Source: Glycine soja (Eukaryota > Streptophyta > Magnoliopsida > Fabales > Fabaceae). Taken from it: 64,000 nucleotides of DNA. The stretch spans positions 11,022,204 to 11,086,203 of the forward strand of contig NC_041019.1 in assembly GCF_004193775.1 (NCBI RefSeq), in the 5' to 3' direction. The stretch's first letter is position 1, and the number at the start of each line of letters is the position of its first letter. Below, in pieces: positions 11,021-20,950 of this stretch. The translations under genes were made by a program, and so were the position numbers. The notes under the pieces are model-generated. The model was given only the letters and a program-made list of their open reading frames with translations. It was not told where the DNA came from and made no database searches.

Positions 11021-12873
11021 AAGGCCATATTTAGATTTTATTTGTGCTATAAATTTAAAGGTTATGTCCTATACTTTAGCAAGTAGGTTTGGGTTAGGCT
11101 TAAGCTTGATGTGAGTCATGAGTCGTAGGTTATGTAAACAAAATATTAATTCTATTTAGGCATTTAAATGACCCCCTAACTCGATGAAAATCTAATTTGC
11201 ATTTGTGGTTTGGATTGACAATTTAGCTTAGTTGAATGGTTTCATTTTGTCTAACCCAAACTCGAAAAACTAGAGAAAAAAAAAGAAAATTATCTATTTA
11301 CATACGTGTCACCCAGCTGGACCCAATTATAATTATTTTTATAATTTTAGTTATCTATTTACTAAATATTAAAACAAACCACCTAGCTAGTTGGACACAT
11401 GGATGTCATCTCTATCAAAATTCAAACTCTGTAATGATTAAAGATTGGATCATGTAATTTAATTAATGACCCACTAGTTCAAGTGAACTCCAAAAAATAT
11501 CTTTATGCTTAATTAACTAATAGACAAGCACTTGCCTGTACCAGAGATTATGCCCTTAGCTCATATAGGTTCATGCATATACATGTGTTAATTTCACTAT
11601 CCCCATAAATATATTTAGTTATATTTTCTATGATCAAATATTTTACTTCAACATTAGTTTTTTGGGTTTAAGATTATTTCTTATAATAAGAGTTTTAATT
11701 AATTAGTTGCTATAAGAAAACATATTTGGTAATCAATCCTTACTTTCGGGACTTTAAAGAATAATATAAAAGCTTATATAGCTATATTTATTATGTTGAC
11801 TCATGCCGATTAAATTCAATTTTTAAACACAGAAGAATTATACTACCAGTATTTTATTAAATTCAAAATATGTGGTTCCAAACTATAAAGATACATATAA
11901 TAAATATTGATTAAAGAAATTTGATTTCATTATATAAGAGATGTTTTTTCTTATGAAAAGATTAGATTATTTTCTAAAGCTTGATTATTAAATTGATATC
12001 AGTAAGTGATAAAAATAAATTTCTATAATACTGGTTATTGTAAATTTCTTCAGCATGATGTTACTATTAATTTATTATTGTTAAGAGTAAATACCGATGT
12101 CTAGTTTATTAATTATAAAGTAAAGCATCAGTGTGTTTATATCATTCTTAGGGGGACAACAGACATTTTGTATCTAATTGTATTTTTTTTTTCATTTTTT
12201 TTAAACAAAAAGAAAGATAATAGAAATTAGTATAGATGATTTGCGAAGGTAGTTATAGAAATAAAATAATAATTTATAAATACAATTATAAGGATAAAAT
12301 ATGCATCAAATATATCAAAACATCCTATTTCATTTTTATATAATTACAGATTATAGATTAATGCGGTTTTACACACTCTTCCCCTCACCAAAAACACATG
12401 TTCAGAACTCACAAGTAAAGCAGAATATAACAGCCTCATTTATAGATTTAATGCAATTAATCCTTTTAAAGCCCTTTCCCTTACACGTTTCAGCATCCCC
12501 TTGACTTAAAATGGAAAACTCTCTTTTATAATTGTACTGCCCTAACCATAGAGGGAATTAAAACATCTCACTTTTGTTGTGATGAACGGGACATGCACCC
12601 TCCGTAGAAGCAAACCACCCCACACCTAAACAATCTCATTTCCCTCAATTGCTAAAAATAACACACAGGATATCTTTTATTTCACCCATCATCTTCTCCC
12701 CAAATCCGCAACGCACCACTTTTCCCTCTCATCTTCCTTCAACATCTCACACATGTTCCACTTCCTCATCCATAGCCTCGGTCCCCTCCACCAACAGCCG
12801 CACTTCATCACGAACCCCCATCACTAGAGCAAAATTCATCCCTCCTCCACCTCAACTCTTGAATTCCATGATC
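11021..12873. other. Spacer, no gene seen
   Basis: AT-rich to about 12500, then a more C-rich stretch with a 108-codon plus-strand ORF at 12649-12975. That ORF is Ser/Thr/Pro-rich, has no recognised domain and runs into the SINE, so I do not call it a gene. It might be a decayed fragment of a host exon. Confidence 0.45.
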
Positions 12874-12890
12874 AAAACCCATATGCATAC

Positions 12891-13009
12891 TGAGATATTG
12901 GATTGGTCTAGTAGTAAAGGGGAAGGGAAAGGGAGACATGTCACGAGTTTGAATTCTCCCATTGACAAAAACTAACGGTTCTAACAAGTAGCATTTTCCT
13001 ATTAAAAAT
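12891..13009 (+). mobile_element. tRNA-derived SINE with 17-bp TSDs
   Basis: A 119-bp insert lies between two 17-bp direct repeats, AAAACCCATATGCATAC (12874-12890) and AAAACCCACATGCATAC (13010-13026), one mismatch apart. The insert has a full pol III box A (TGGTCTAGTAG, 12904-12914) and a box B-like GTTTGAATTC (12947-12956), and ends in an A-rich ATTAAAAAT. This is the build of a plant SINE. It is too short and irregular to be a working tRNA gene. Confidence 0.65.
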
Positions 13010-13042
13010 AAAACCCACATGCATACAGGGATTGGCTCTATC

Positions 13043-13618
13043 TGTTGGAAATTTTCCTTAGTCCTTATGTAATATGTGTTTTTTATGCGGAAGTTAAAAG
13101 GAACAAGTAGGTTCTAACCTAGAACAATTACCGAAGGTCCTAGGATCTACAACATATTTGATTATTAAAGATAGAGAAATACCTGAATTCATAGATGTTT
13201 CCTAATCTATGCGTTCTTCTTAGAATCCGCTATGGAATGATGTAGAGACAACAAATAAATAATTAGCTAACAGCGTAACCGATGGCTTCATGATTCTTCC
13301 TCAACTGAATCTTCTTGAGTTCTCAACAGAGACCTTAACCTCTCTTCGGATAGGGAGAAGAGAAAATGAGTTTTTTTTTTCATTCGGTATATTGGGAACC
13401 ATATCCTTCTTATAATGTGTTAACCTAATAGGGTTTCCATTAATCCCTAATGAGATAACACTAACATCTGCTTGTTTAGGCCCATATCATCTTATTTGAT
13501 AGTCTAACAGACTCACTTAATTTGATCACATAAAATAATATCCACTAATGATAAATGAATAATATAATTGTTTTATAATATTAGCCCATATTAATTATCG
13601 GAATATAAAATTCCAACA
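13043..13618 (-). repeat. Copia-2 3' LTR (576 bp)
   Basis: Matches 25993-26570 throughout with scattered substitutions. The polypurine tract CCCAAGTGGGAG (minus strand) follows at 13621-13632. Confidence 0.92.
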
Positions 13619-13855
13619 ATCTCCCACTTGGGCTACATATTATAACAATTATACCATAATTCTTTAGGTGCACATCCGTATATCATTTATCTTTAGACTT
13701 TTAGTTTAACATTCTAGTCCATCTTATGTATCAATAATGGGTCTACCGCTGCTTTTGTCACTACCACAAATGTGACTAAGCCCTGATGACCACTACATCA
13801 ATACACTCAATGTCATAGATCAATATGGATAAGCAGCATGAGAATTACATATAAT
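13619..13855 (-). other. Copia-2 internal 3' end with polypurine tract
   Basis: Homologous to copia-1 from 2897 to about 3140. The match resumes at 15464 after the solo LTR, which proves the solo LTR was inserted into this element. Confidence 0.8.
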
Positions 13856-14197
13856 TGTAGAAGCAAGCTTCGTGATGATGAATCAAGTTGATTCAAGTAG
13901 TTTTGATGATGACTAAGATGATGACAAAAAGCCCAAAGAATGATTTCAAGATTCAGTCAACAAGTTCAAGATCAAGATAAATTTCAAGTTTCATGAGAAG
14001 AAATCAAGAAGATTCAAGATTCAAGGAAGTTTGATTTCAAGATTCAAGAGAAGATGAATTCAAGATTCAAGAGAAGAAATCAGGAAGACTTCACAAGGGA
14101 AGTATTGAAAAGATTTTTCAAAAAACAAACATAGCACAGTTTTGTTTTTCAAAAGAGTTTTTCTCAAAATTTTCTAAGTTACCAGAGTTTTTACTCT

Positions 14198-14437
14198 CTG
14201 GTAATCGATTACCAGTTTCCTGTAATCGATTACCAGTAGCAAAGTTTGATTTCAAAAGCTTTCAACTGAATTTGCAACGTTCCAATTGATTTCAAAATGG
14301 TGTAATCGATTACAAGATATTGGTAATCGATTACCAGTGTATCTGAACGTTGAAATTCAAAATCAATTGTGAAGAGTCATATCCTTTCATAAAAAGCTTT
14401 GTGTAATCGATTACATGGTTTTGGTAATCGATTACCA
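14198..14437. promoter_or_regulatory. Three pairs of TAATCGATTA dyads in solo LTR A
   Basis: The perfect palindrome CTGGTAATCGATTACCAG is at 14198-14215. Dyad centres are at 14206.5 and 14227.5, 14307.5 and 14328.5, 14408.5 and 14429.5. Each pair is 21 bp apart and successive pairs are 101 bp apart. They lie in the upstream part of the LTR, where U3 control elements would be. A binding role is inferred from symmetry and spacing only. Confidence 0.6.
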
Positions 14438-14754
14438 GTGACAAGTTTTGAATAAAAATCAAAAGATGTAACTCTTCCAATGGTTTTTAGGTTTTCTCAA
14501 GGTCATAACTCTTCCAATGGTTTTCTTGACTAGACATGAAAAGTCTATAAAAGCATGACCTTGACTTGCATTTGAACAATAATTATTTTACAACTCTTAA
14601 ACACAACTTTTTGATAACCTTTTGATATCTTCTTCTTCTTCCTTTGTCAAAAGCTTTCTGAGTTTTCTGGTTTCCAAACTTTGTTCTTTCACAAAAAACA
14701 AAAGTGTGCTATTCATCTTTTTCACTTTCTTCTCCCTTTGCCAAAAAGAATTCG

Positions 14755-14952
14755 CCAAGGACTAACCGCCTAAATTCTTTTTGTGTCTCTCTTCTCCCTT
14801 TTCCAAAAGAACGAAGGACTAACCACCTGAATTCTTTTGTGTCTCCCTTCTCCCTTTTCAAAGAATTCAAAACGACACAGTCTGAGAATTCTTTTTGATT
14901 CTTCCCTTTCCCTTAAACAAAAGATTTCAAAGGACTAACCGCCTGAGAACTT
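14755..14952 (+). repeat. Tandem repeat with core GGACTAACCGCCTGA
   Basis: Four diverged copies of a unit of about 56-62 bp: the core followed by AATTCTTTTTGTGTCTC and a CCCTTTTCCAAAAG-type end. The third copy is changed to ACGACACAGTCTGA. Solo LTR B has five copies (19540-19772). Confidence 0.75.
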
Positions 14953-14960
14953 TTTCTTAA

Positions 14961-15120
14961 CACATTGGAGGGTACATCCTTTGTGGTACAAGTAGAGGGT
15001 ACATCTACTTGGGTTGTTGTAACTGAGAACAAGAGAGGGTACATCTCTTGTGGATCAGTTCAAGTGGAGGGTACATCCACTTGGTTGTTCAAAGAGAACA
15101 AGGGAGGGTACATCCTTTGT
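14961..15120 (+). ncRNA. Array of five hairpins with invariant GGGTACA loop
   Basis: Five copies of GAGGGTACATC each sit between inverted flanks. Stems: CACATTGGA/TCCTTTGTG (14961-14985, two mismatches), CAAGTAGA/TCTACTTG (14989-15011), ACAAGAGA/TCTCTTGT (15029-15051), CAAGTGGA/TCCACTTG (15061-15083), ACAAGGGA/TCCTTTGT (15098-15120, one G-U pair). The loop stays the same while both sides of the stem change together. This suggests structure in the transcribed leader; a separate RNA gene is not claimed. Confidence 0.6.
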
Positions 15121-15463
15121 GGATCTTTGGTTGTAAAGGATTTTACAAGGTTGAAAAGAAATCTCAAGGACCGCAGGTCGCTTGGGGACTGGATGTAGGC
15201 ACGGGTTGTTGCCGAACCAATATAAAACTCTTGTGTTTGTCTTCTTCTTCCCTATACTCTTTAATTTCCGCTGTGCACTTTAATTATCGCTTTTACTTTT
15301 GGTTAAGTTTCTATTTCTGTTCTTTACTTTCTTAACATTATAGTAAAAGCCTAATTGAATCTAGTAACATTAAGAAGGATAAGTTTTTTTTAATTAGTAA
15401 AGGTTCACTAATAATTAATTTAACCCCCCCTTCTTAATTATTCCGAGGCCACTTGATCCAACA

Positions 15464-16440
15464 GTAATGTGATCTTAATTAATCATGTATATTTCCAACT
15501 GGTCCAACTTTAGTCTTTATTGAGATCAATCCTAAGTCTTTAATTGCAAAATACTTTTGCACACAACACGATACAAACAAGTTTACTAATAAACTCATAA
15601 TCTTTATTTCTACAGAAAATTAATATAACATAAAATTTGTATCAAATAAACATAGAACATAAAGAAAGCTCCCACTAAACTAAGGTAACCTTAGAGACAA
15701 CACTATATGAGGAACACGCTCGTGAAAAACCTTATGTGTGAAATCCTTAGTTAGTGAATTAGTATATAATCTCCCTCCCACATGTTCTACAAATCTATAT
15801 TTGTCCAAGGTGATTTCATTCAACAACAAACATTTATGTCATTAAACTTTGCAATAATTACTTCTTGTTGTTGAAGTACGATATGACTTACTTGTTTGTC
15901 ACAATGTAACTTAAGCGGTATTTTAATACCCTTTACTGTATGCAACCAAGTGACATAAATACTTCAGTCATAACCCATGATTGGAAGCCCTTTATATTGG
16001 CGTCCTAGAAAAATCGGAGTCAGAATTCAATGATCTTTAAACTTTCAAATCTCTAAAGTTTGAGCACATAAACTTTTGTTCTCTTTAATAATCCTTATGG
16101 TTGATTTTCATTAATTCAAACTTTAATTACTTAAGTATCTGCTAAACACAAATCCAAATTCATTCAAATAAAATTATAAACTACTTTAACCATAAATGTA
16201 GCATGGGAAACTTCTGAATTTTCATATTTACCTTTGGACAATAATTGAGACTAAAATTATCTCCTAGTGTTTGAGGTATTCCATGGTTTACTGTTTTTCA
16301 TGTTGAATTCAATTAAAAATTTATCGATATAGCTCTTTTTTTATAACCCAATGATACATTGAGAATGATCTCTAAGTATCATAATCCTAAGACAAAAGAG
16401 GCGACCCCAAGATCTTTCATCTCTAAATTTCCTTAGAGAT
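15464..16440 (-). other. Copia-2 3' non-coding part, continued
   Basis: AT-rich, no frame. Blocks such as CCCACTAAACTAAGGTA and the stretch near 15990-16100 match copia-1 positions about 3320-3350 and 3730-3800, confirming that copia-2 resumes after the solo LTR. Confidence 0.6.
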
Positions 16441-16930
16441 TTTTTTATTTTTAGTTTCATGCAACCAGCCTATATCGCTAGTAACCAATAAAATATCATC
16501 AACAAATAATACCACGAATATAAACTCACTCCCACTAAACTTGTGATACCCACAATTGTCCACAATATTTGTCTTAGAGCCAAATAAGACAATATCCTAA
16601 ATAGACTTCGTGGTATTACTAATGAGACAACTTCTTTTAGCCAATAGATGAATCTGGTCAGATTGCATACCAATTTCTTTGGATAACTTGATACAAAGTT
16701 TTCTGGTTTCACCATATACATTTGTTTCATTAACGTTTTCATTATGAAATACTGTTTTGACATCCATCTTATATAGCTTCAAAGTATAATGAAATTCAAG
16801 AGCCATGATTTTCCTGGAAGAGTCATTTGAATGTGCCAAATAGAAGGTCTCTTTGAAGTCAATCCTTTCTTTTGACTATATCATTTGGCCACTAGCTAGA
16901 CACACCTTATACTTACCATATTTCCCTTAA
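16441..16930 (-). pseudogene. Copia-2 reverse transcriptase remnant
   Basis: Degenerate RT in at least two frames on the minus strand. One reads MDVKTVFHNENVNETNVYGE, a decayed form of the conserved copia segment beginning MDVKTAF; another carries KQMYMVKPENFVSSYP and, further on, SLYSWYYLLMIFYW where the YVDD region should be. Stops and frameshifts throughout. RT would copy the element RNA into DNA; this copy cannot. Confidence 0.7.
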
Positions 16931-17163
16931 TGCCTTTAGGTAACAAGACAAATTTCAAACCTTATTGTCTAGTATAAGATGCCTCGACACTTATTACTTT
17001 AATCCACTATTTTGAATTGAAACTTTCTATGGTTTATTGGGAGTTGATAGAACATCTTTCATTATACCATTTACCTTATGTTCCTAGAAAAATACTATAT
17101 AAATATCCAAAATAATATTTATCTCTTCCTTGGTGGATCAACACAAAAAATTATTGGTTCCTA
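16931..17163 (-). other. Copia-2 coding region, decayed
   Basis: Lies between the RT remnant and the CACTA insertion; no readable frame. It corresponds to the linker between integrase and RT. Confidence 0.45.
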
Positions 17164-17400
17164 CAGTACTAGAAAATATAGATTTAATATCGTTAGGTTA
17201 ACATTGATCTTCAACAAAATGGATGTTAACATAAACATGGTGGCATAATTGCAAATAACGTGTATATGTTAACATCGGTTTTTAATAAAGTTGATGTTAA
17301 CGTCAGTTAATTAACATCAGTTTTTCAGAAAATCGATGTTAATGTATGATAAGTTAACATTGGTTTTTTTTATTTATTGAAAACCGATGTTAAACTTAGA
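17164..17400 (+). repeat. CACTA-1 left terminal and subterminal repeats
   Basis: After the terminal CAGTACTAGAAAAT come at least five forms of TTAACATCGGTTTT or its complement (near 17198, 17223, 17266, 17309, 17363), some forming inverted pairs such as CATCGGTTTTTAATAAAGTT followed by GATGTTAAC. Such sites bind the small regulatory transposon protein in En/Spm. Confidence 0.8.
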
Positions 17401-18638
17401 TTTAAAAATATTAGAACGCGAGCCCAAATTTTCCTCATGCTCTCTTCTTCTCTGACTCATGTCTGCTTCTTTGCTCTTTCTCTTTGTGCAACCTTATCAC
17501 CACCATGCATGCGCCTCTCTCTACAACCTTATCATCACTGTGTCATCGCCACCGTGAGTAGGTGGTTTCTTGGTTATTTTTCGCAACTCTATGTCTCTCT
17601 GCATCTTTTTGTGATATTGAATACCATGGTTGAGTTTTTGCCAATGACATTGACTATGGTGGCCGCAACGTTCTTGGCTACTCTGTATTTCTCTATCTCG
17701 ACTATGGTGTCCTCGACTATGGTTGATTTTCTACTTATTTTTTGCAATTTTGTCTCTCTCTGCAAGCTTGTTTTTTGCGGGATGGTTCACTTTATCTTTT
17801 TTTGCGAGATGTTTTTTTCCAGATAGGACCAATTTAAGTTGTGTCCTATTAGTTGGTTTCTCCCACTCCAACCCAACTTGACACTAGTTTGTTGCTGCAA
17901 TTGTTTGTAAGTGTGATTCATTATGTGTTAAATTGTTGAATTTTGTCCAATGGAGGAGACTCTCTGTTGCAGCTAAGGCCTATGTTAGTGTTTTGTACTA
18001 CAAAATCTATATTATTGGTACTTATAATGTGAAATTTGTTGAAATAAGTGTTGTTAAGTTAAATAGTAACTGGTTCACAAAAATTTTGTATCTTACTGTT
18101 GATCTCTCCAATTTCTCTGTGCAGAGTTGAAACTCGTTTTAGTCTAGCATAAGCAGAAGCCATCTTGTTTACTGCTTGCTTTTAGGAAGCCCTTGCCACC
18201 ATTTAGAAAGCTTAAACCAGGTTTGAATGTGTATAATTTTGACTATTAAATAGTAATTATGTAATGTTTTGCTTATGAAGATTATGTAATTGAGTTAGTG
18301 ATAACAAAGTGGCTTACATTGTTTTATGTGATTAATGACTATTGCTTTGTATGTAATTGATGTTCATCTTGAGTGAACCTAAGAACCCCGTTTGAGGTTG
18401 AATACAATGATTCTTGCAGACAGTTTGCATTAATTGTTGTACTAAATCTTGAATTTTCCATTTGGACAGTTTGGAAAGAGTCATATTTTTATGGTAGATT
18501 CATGTGTAAAGGTTAAGTTTATTTTCTTAAATTTGATGAAATTTTGATACAATGCATTTCTAGTTGTTCTCTGAGTGCATACTTGACTATTGAGGAATTA
18601 ATTTCACCGCTTTTATGTCATGTACTTGGAGATCAATG
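17401..18638 (+). other. CACTA-1 5' leader and intron-like region
   Basis: No conserved protein. The last 280 bp (about 18360-18638) match the leader of CACTA-2 in inverse orientation at about 44370-44640, including TTGAATACAATGATTCTTGC and GTTGTTCTCT. The 149-codon ORF at 17377-17826 has no domain and starts in subterminal repeats; I leave it out. Confidence 0.55.
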
Positions 18639-18983
18639 TGTAGAAGCAAGCTTCATGATGATGAATCAAGTTGATTCAAGTAGTTTTGATGATGACAAAG
18701 ATGATGAAAAAAAGCCCAAGAGAATGATTTCAAGATTCAGTCAACAAGTTCAAGATCAAGATTAATTTCAAAATTCATGAGAAGAAATCAAGAAGATTCA
18801 AGAATCAAGAGAAGTTTGATTTCAAGATTCAAGAGAAGATGAATTCAAGATTCAAGAGAAGAAATCAAGAAAACTTCACAAGGGAAGTATTGAAAAGATT
18901 TTTCAAAAAAACAAACATAGCACAATTTTGTTTTTCAAAAGAGTTTTTCTCAAAATTTTCTAAGTTACCAGAGTTTTTAATCT

Positions 18984-19224
18984 CTGGTAATCGATTACCA
19001 GTTTCCTGTAATCGATTACCAGTGGCAAAGTTTGATTTCAAAAGCTTTTAACTGAATTTGCAACGTTCCAATTGTTTTTTAAATGGTGTAATCGATTACA
19101 ATATATTGGTAATCAATTACCAGTGTATCTGAACGTTGAAATTCAAATTCAATTGTGAAGAGTCACATCTTTTCATAAAATGCTTTGTGTAATCGATTAC
19201 ATGGTTTTGGTAATCGATTACCAC
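18984..19224. promoter_or_regulatory. Three pairs of TAATCGATTA dyads in solo LTR B
   Basis: Same 21-bp spacing in each pair and 101-bp pitch between pairs as in solo LTR A. One dyad has drifted to TAATCAATTA (centre 19114.5). Confidence 0.6.
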
Positions 19225-19788
19225 TGACAAGTTTTGAATAAAAATCAAGAGATGCAACTCTTCTAATGGTTTTTAGGTTTTTCTCAAGGTTATAACTCTT
19301 CCAATGGTTTTTCTTGACCATACATGAAGAGTCTATAAAAGCAAGACCTTTACTTTCATTTCAATAACTTTTTCATATATTCTTTTACAACTTTTGAATC
19401 TCTTTGAACTTCTTCTTCTTCTTCCTTTGCCAAAAGCTTTCTAAGTTTTCTGGTTTCCAAACCTTGCTCTTTCACAGAAAACAAAAGTGTGCTATATCTT
19501 TTTTATTCTCTTCTTCCTTTGCCAAAAACAATTCACCAAGGACTAACCGCTTGAATTCTTTTTCTGTCTCTCTTCTCCCTTTTCCAAAAGAACAAAGGAC
19601 TAACCACCTGAATTCTTTTGTGTCTCCCTTCTCCCTTTTCATAGAATTCAAAACGACATAGTCAGAGAATTCTTTTGATTCTTCCTTTTCCCTTAAACAA
19701 AAGATTTCAAAGGACTAACCGCCTGAGATATATTTTGTTTCCCCTTCACAAAGTTTCAAAGGGCTAACCGCCTGAGAACTTTGTCTTA

Positions 19789-19950
19789 ACACATTGGAGG
19801 GTACATCCTTTGTGGTACAAGTAGAGGGTACATCTACTTGGGTTGTTGTAACTGAGAACAAGAGAGGGTACATCTCTTGTGGATCAGTTCAAGTGGAGGG
19901 TACATCCACTTGGTTGTTCAAAGAGAAAAAAAGAGGGTACATCCCTTGTG
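19789..19950 (+). ncRNA. Hairpin array with GGGTACA loops, second copy
   Basis: Five GAGGGTACATC units as in solo LTR A. The middle three stems (CAAGTAGA, CAAGAGA, CAAGTGGA with their complements) are intact. The fifth left arm has mutated to an A-run and no longer pairs with CCCTTG. Confidence 0.55.
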
Positions 19951-20287
19951 GATCTTTGCTTGTAAAGGTTTTTACAAGGTTGAAAAAAATCTCAAGGACC
20001 GCAAGTCGCTTGGCGACTGGATGTAGGCACGGGTTATTGCCGAACCAATATAAAATTCTTGTGTTTGTCTTCTTCTTCCCTACACTCTTTAATTTCTGCT
20101 ATGCACTTTAATTTTCGCTTTTACTTTTGGTTAAGTTTCTAGTTTTTTTCTTTACTTTCTTAACATTATAGTAAAAGCCTAATTGAATCTAGTAACATTA
20201 AGAAGGATAGATTTTTAATTAGTAAAGGTTCACTAATAATTAATTCAACCCTCCTTCTTAATTATTCTGAGGCCACTTGATCCAACA

Positions 20288-20474
20288 CAATGCAAAATGC
20301 TACCAGAATTTCTTCAAGTTTTAAAAAATAGACTTAACCTTGACGTATGAATCTACTATAAAAATGTATTCACAAATGGGATAGGGCCACACCTTTAATG
20401 AGAAAGTGAGACTTTCATGCATCGAATAACTTTGTGAGTATCACAGAGTTATTAATTAGATGGATTGATAGCTA
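20288..20474 (+). other. CACTA-1 leader, TNP2 start codon and deletion junction
   Basis: Matches CACTA-2 leader (44214-44370 inverted) up to the TNP2 initiator region ATGGAT at about 20460. Within a few bases it switches to AGCTAATGTTGTCC, which in CACTA-2 lies in the second gene near 39645. The whole TNP2 gene and the front of the second gene are missing. ATGGAT is followed at once by TGA and TAG, so no fusion protein results. Confidence 0.8.
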
Positions 20475-20870
20475 ATGTTGTCCTTCAACCAGATGCAGTC
20501 CCAATTTCAATCGCAGATGCAATCACATGGACTCGCACTGCCTCCTGAGAGTGAGGTTAGTCCTTTGGTTGCTCGTGTCAGCACAAAGGAAAGTTGTGTT
20601 GATGCCTCAGGGAACGACCCAAACACAGGTGAGTCAGAGAAATATGAATTGTACGTTGAAGAAAATCCTCCCCGTCTGGTTGCCATTGGAAGACTTTATG
20701 AGGGGTCAACCACCGTTCACAACATCCCTTTGGCCAATGATCAAGTCAAGATTGGTGTTGAGGAAGTTCGAGATGCAGATGCTCGCATTTTTGTACCAAC
20801 TCAAGAGGTTCAATTAGTAGGGCTGACACTTAACACCTTTGTTGCTTAGCCAACACATCTTGTCAAGCGT
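20475..20870 (+). pseudogene. CACTA-1 second gene, Transposase_24/DUF8039-like exon
   Basis: Reads MLSFNQMQSQFQSQMQSHGL, a Gln-rich stretch, then LYEGSTTVHNIPLANDQVKI and VEEVRDADARIFVPTQEVQL. This is the conserved part of the second CACTA protein of plants, next to the Ptta/En/Spm domain. CACTA-2 has the same sequence inverted near 39400-39650. The frame stops at the TAG after FVA, where related copies continue with WPTH. The function of this protein is not known to me. Confidence 0.8.
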
Positions 20871-20950
20871 TTCTTAGAACAAGTATTGCACTGTCATTAA
20901 ATGCTTTTTTTTTCCAATTAAAGTGTTCATTGTCATTAAATTATGTTAAT
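20871..20950 (+). other. Intron-like gap in CACTA-1 second gene
   Basis: AT-rich, between two exon-like segments. Confidence 0.4.

Larger units (their letters stand above)
13856..15463 (+). mobile_element. Solo LTR A of a SIRE-like copia family (1608 bp)
   Basis: Starts TGTAGAAGCAAG and ends GATCCAACA. It is flanked by ATAAT (13851-13855) and GTAAT (15464-15468), a 5-bp target copy with one change, and interrupts copia-2 sequence that is continuous in copia-1. No internal region is present, so it arose by recombination between two LTRs. It is a close copy of 18639-20287. From left to right it holds paired TAATCGATTA dyads, a tandem repeat with GGACTAACCGCCTGA, a hairpin array, and the conserved GTAGGCACGGG block seen also in the copia-4 LTR. 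Confidence 0.92.
18639..20287 (+). mobile_element. Solo LTR B of the same SIRE-like family (1649 bp), TSD CAATG
   Basis: Starts TGTAGAAGCAAG, ends GATCCAACA, flanked by perfect CAATG copies (18634-18638 and 20288-20292). CACTA sequence is continuous across it when compared with CACTA-2. It has the same internal order as solo LTR A: paired dyads (centres 18992.5/19013.5, 19093.5/19114.5, 19194.5/19215.5), tandem repeat, hairpin array, GTAGGCACGGG block. It has one extra tandem unit. Confidence 0.94.

Noticed and set aside
12892..12960. Functional tRNA gene
   Set aside because: Box A is good, but box B is irregular, no cloverleaf acceptor stem is seen, and flanking 17-bp direct repeats indicate a SINE.
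12649..12975. 108-codon plus-strand ORF
   Set aside because: No domain, biased composition, and its last third lies in the SINE. Kept only as a possible decayed exon.
14198..14440. CRISPR-like or satellite array from regular repeats
   Set aside because: Repeats are short palindromes inside an LTR of a plant retroelement; unit and spacer sizes do not fit CRISPR and no cas-like gene exists.
14965..15335. ORFs with repeated EGTSTW-type peptide in solo LTR A (also 19794-20111)
   Set aside because: They read through the hairpin array. Paired change of both stem arms and lack of any homologous protein favour RNA structure or a simple repeat over coding.
17377..17826. 149-codon plus-strand ORF at the left of CACTA-1
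   Set aside because: Starts in subterminal repeats, has no domain, and hydrophobic content comes from T-rich DNA.
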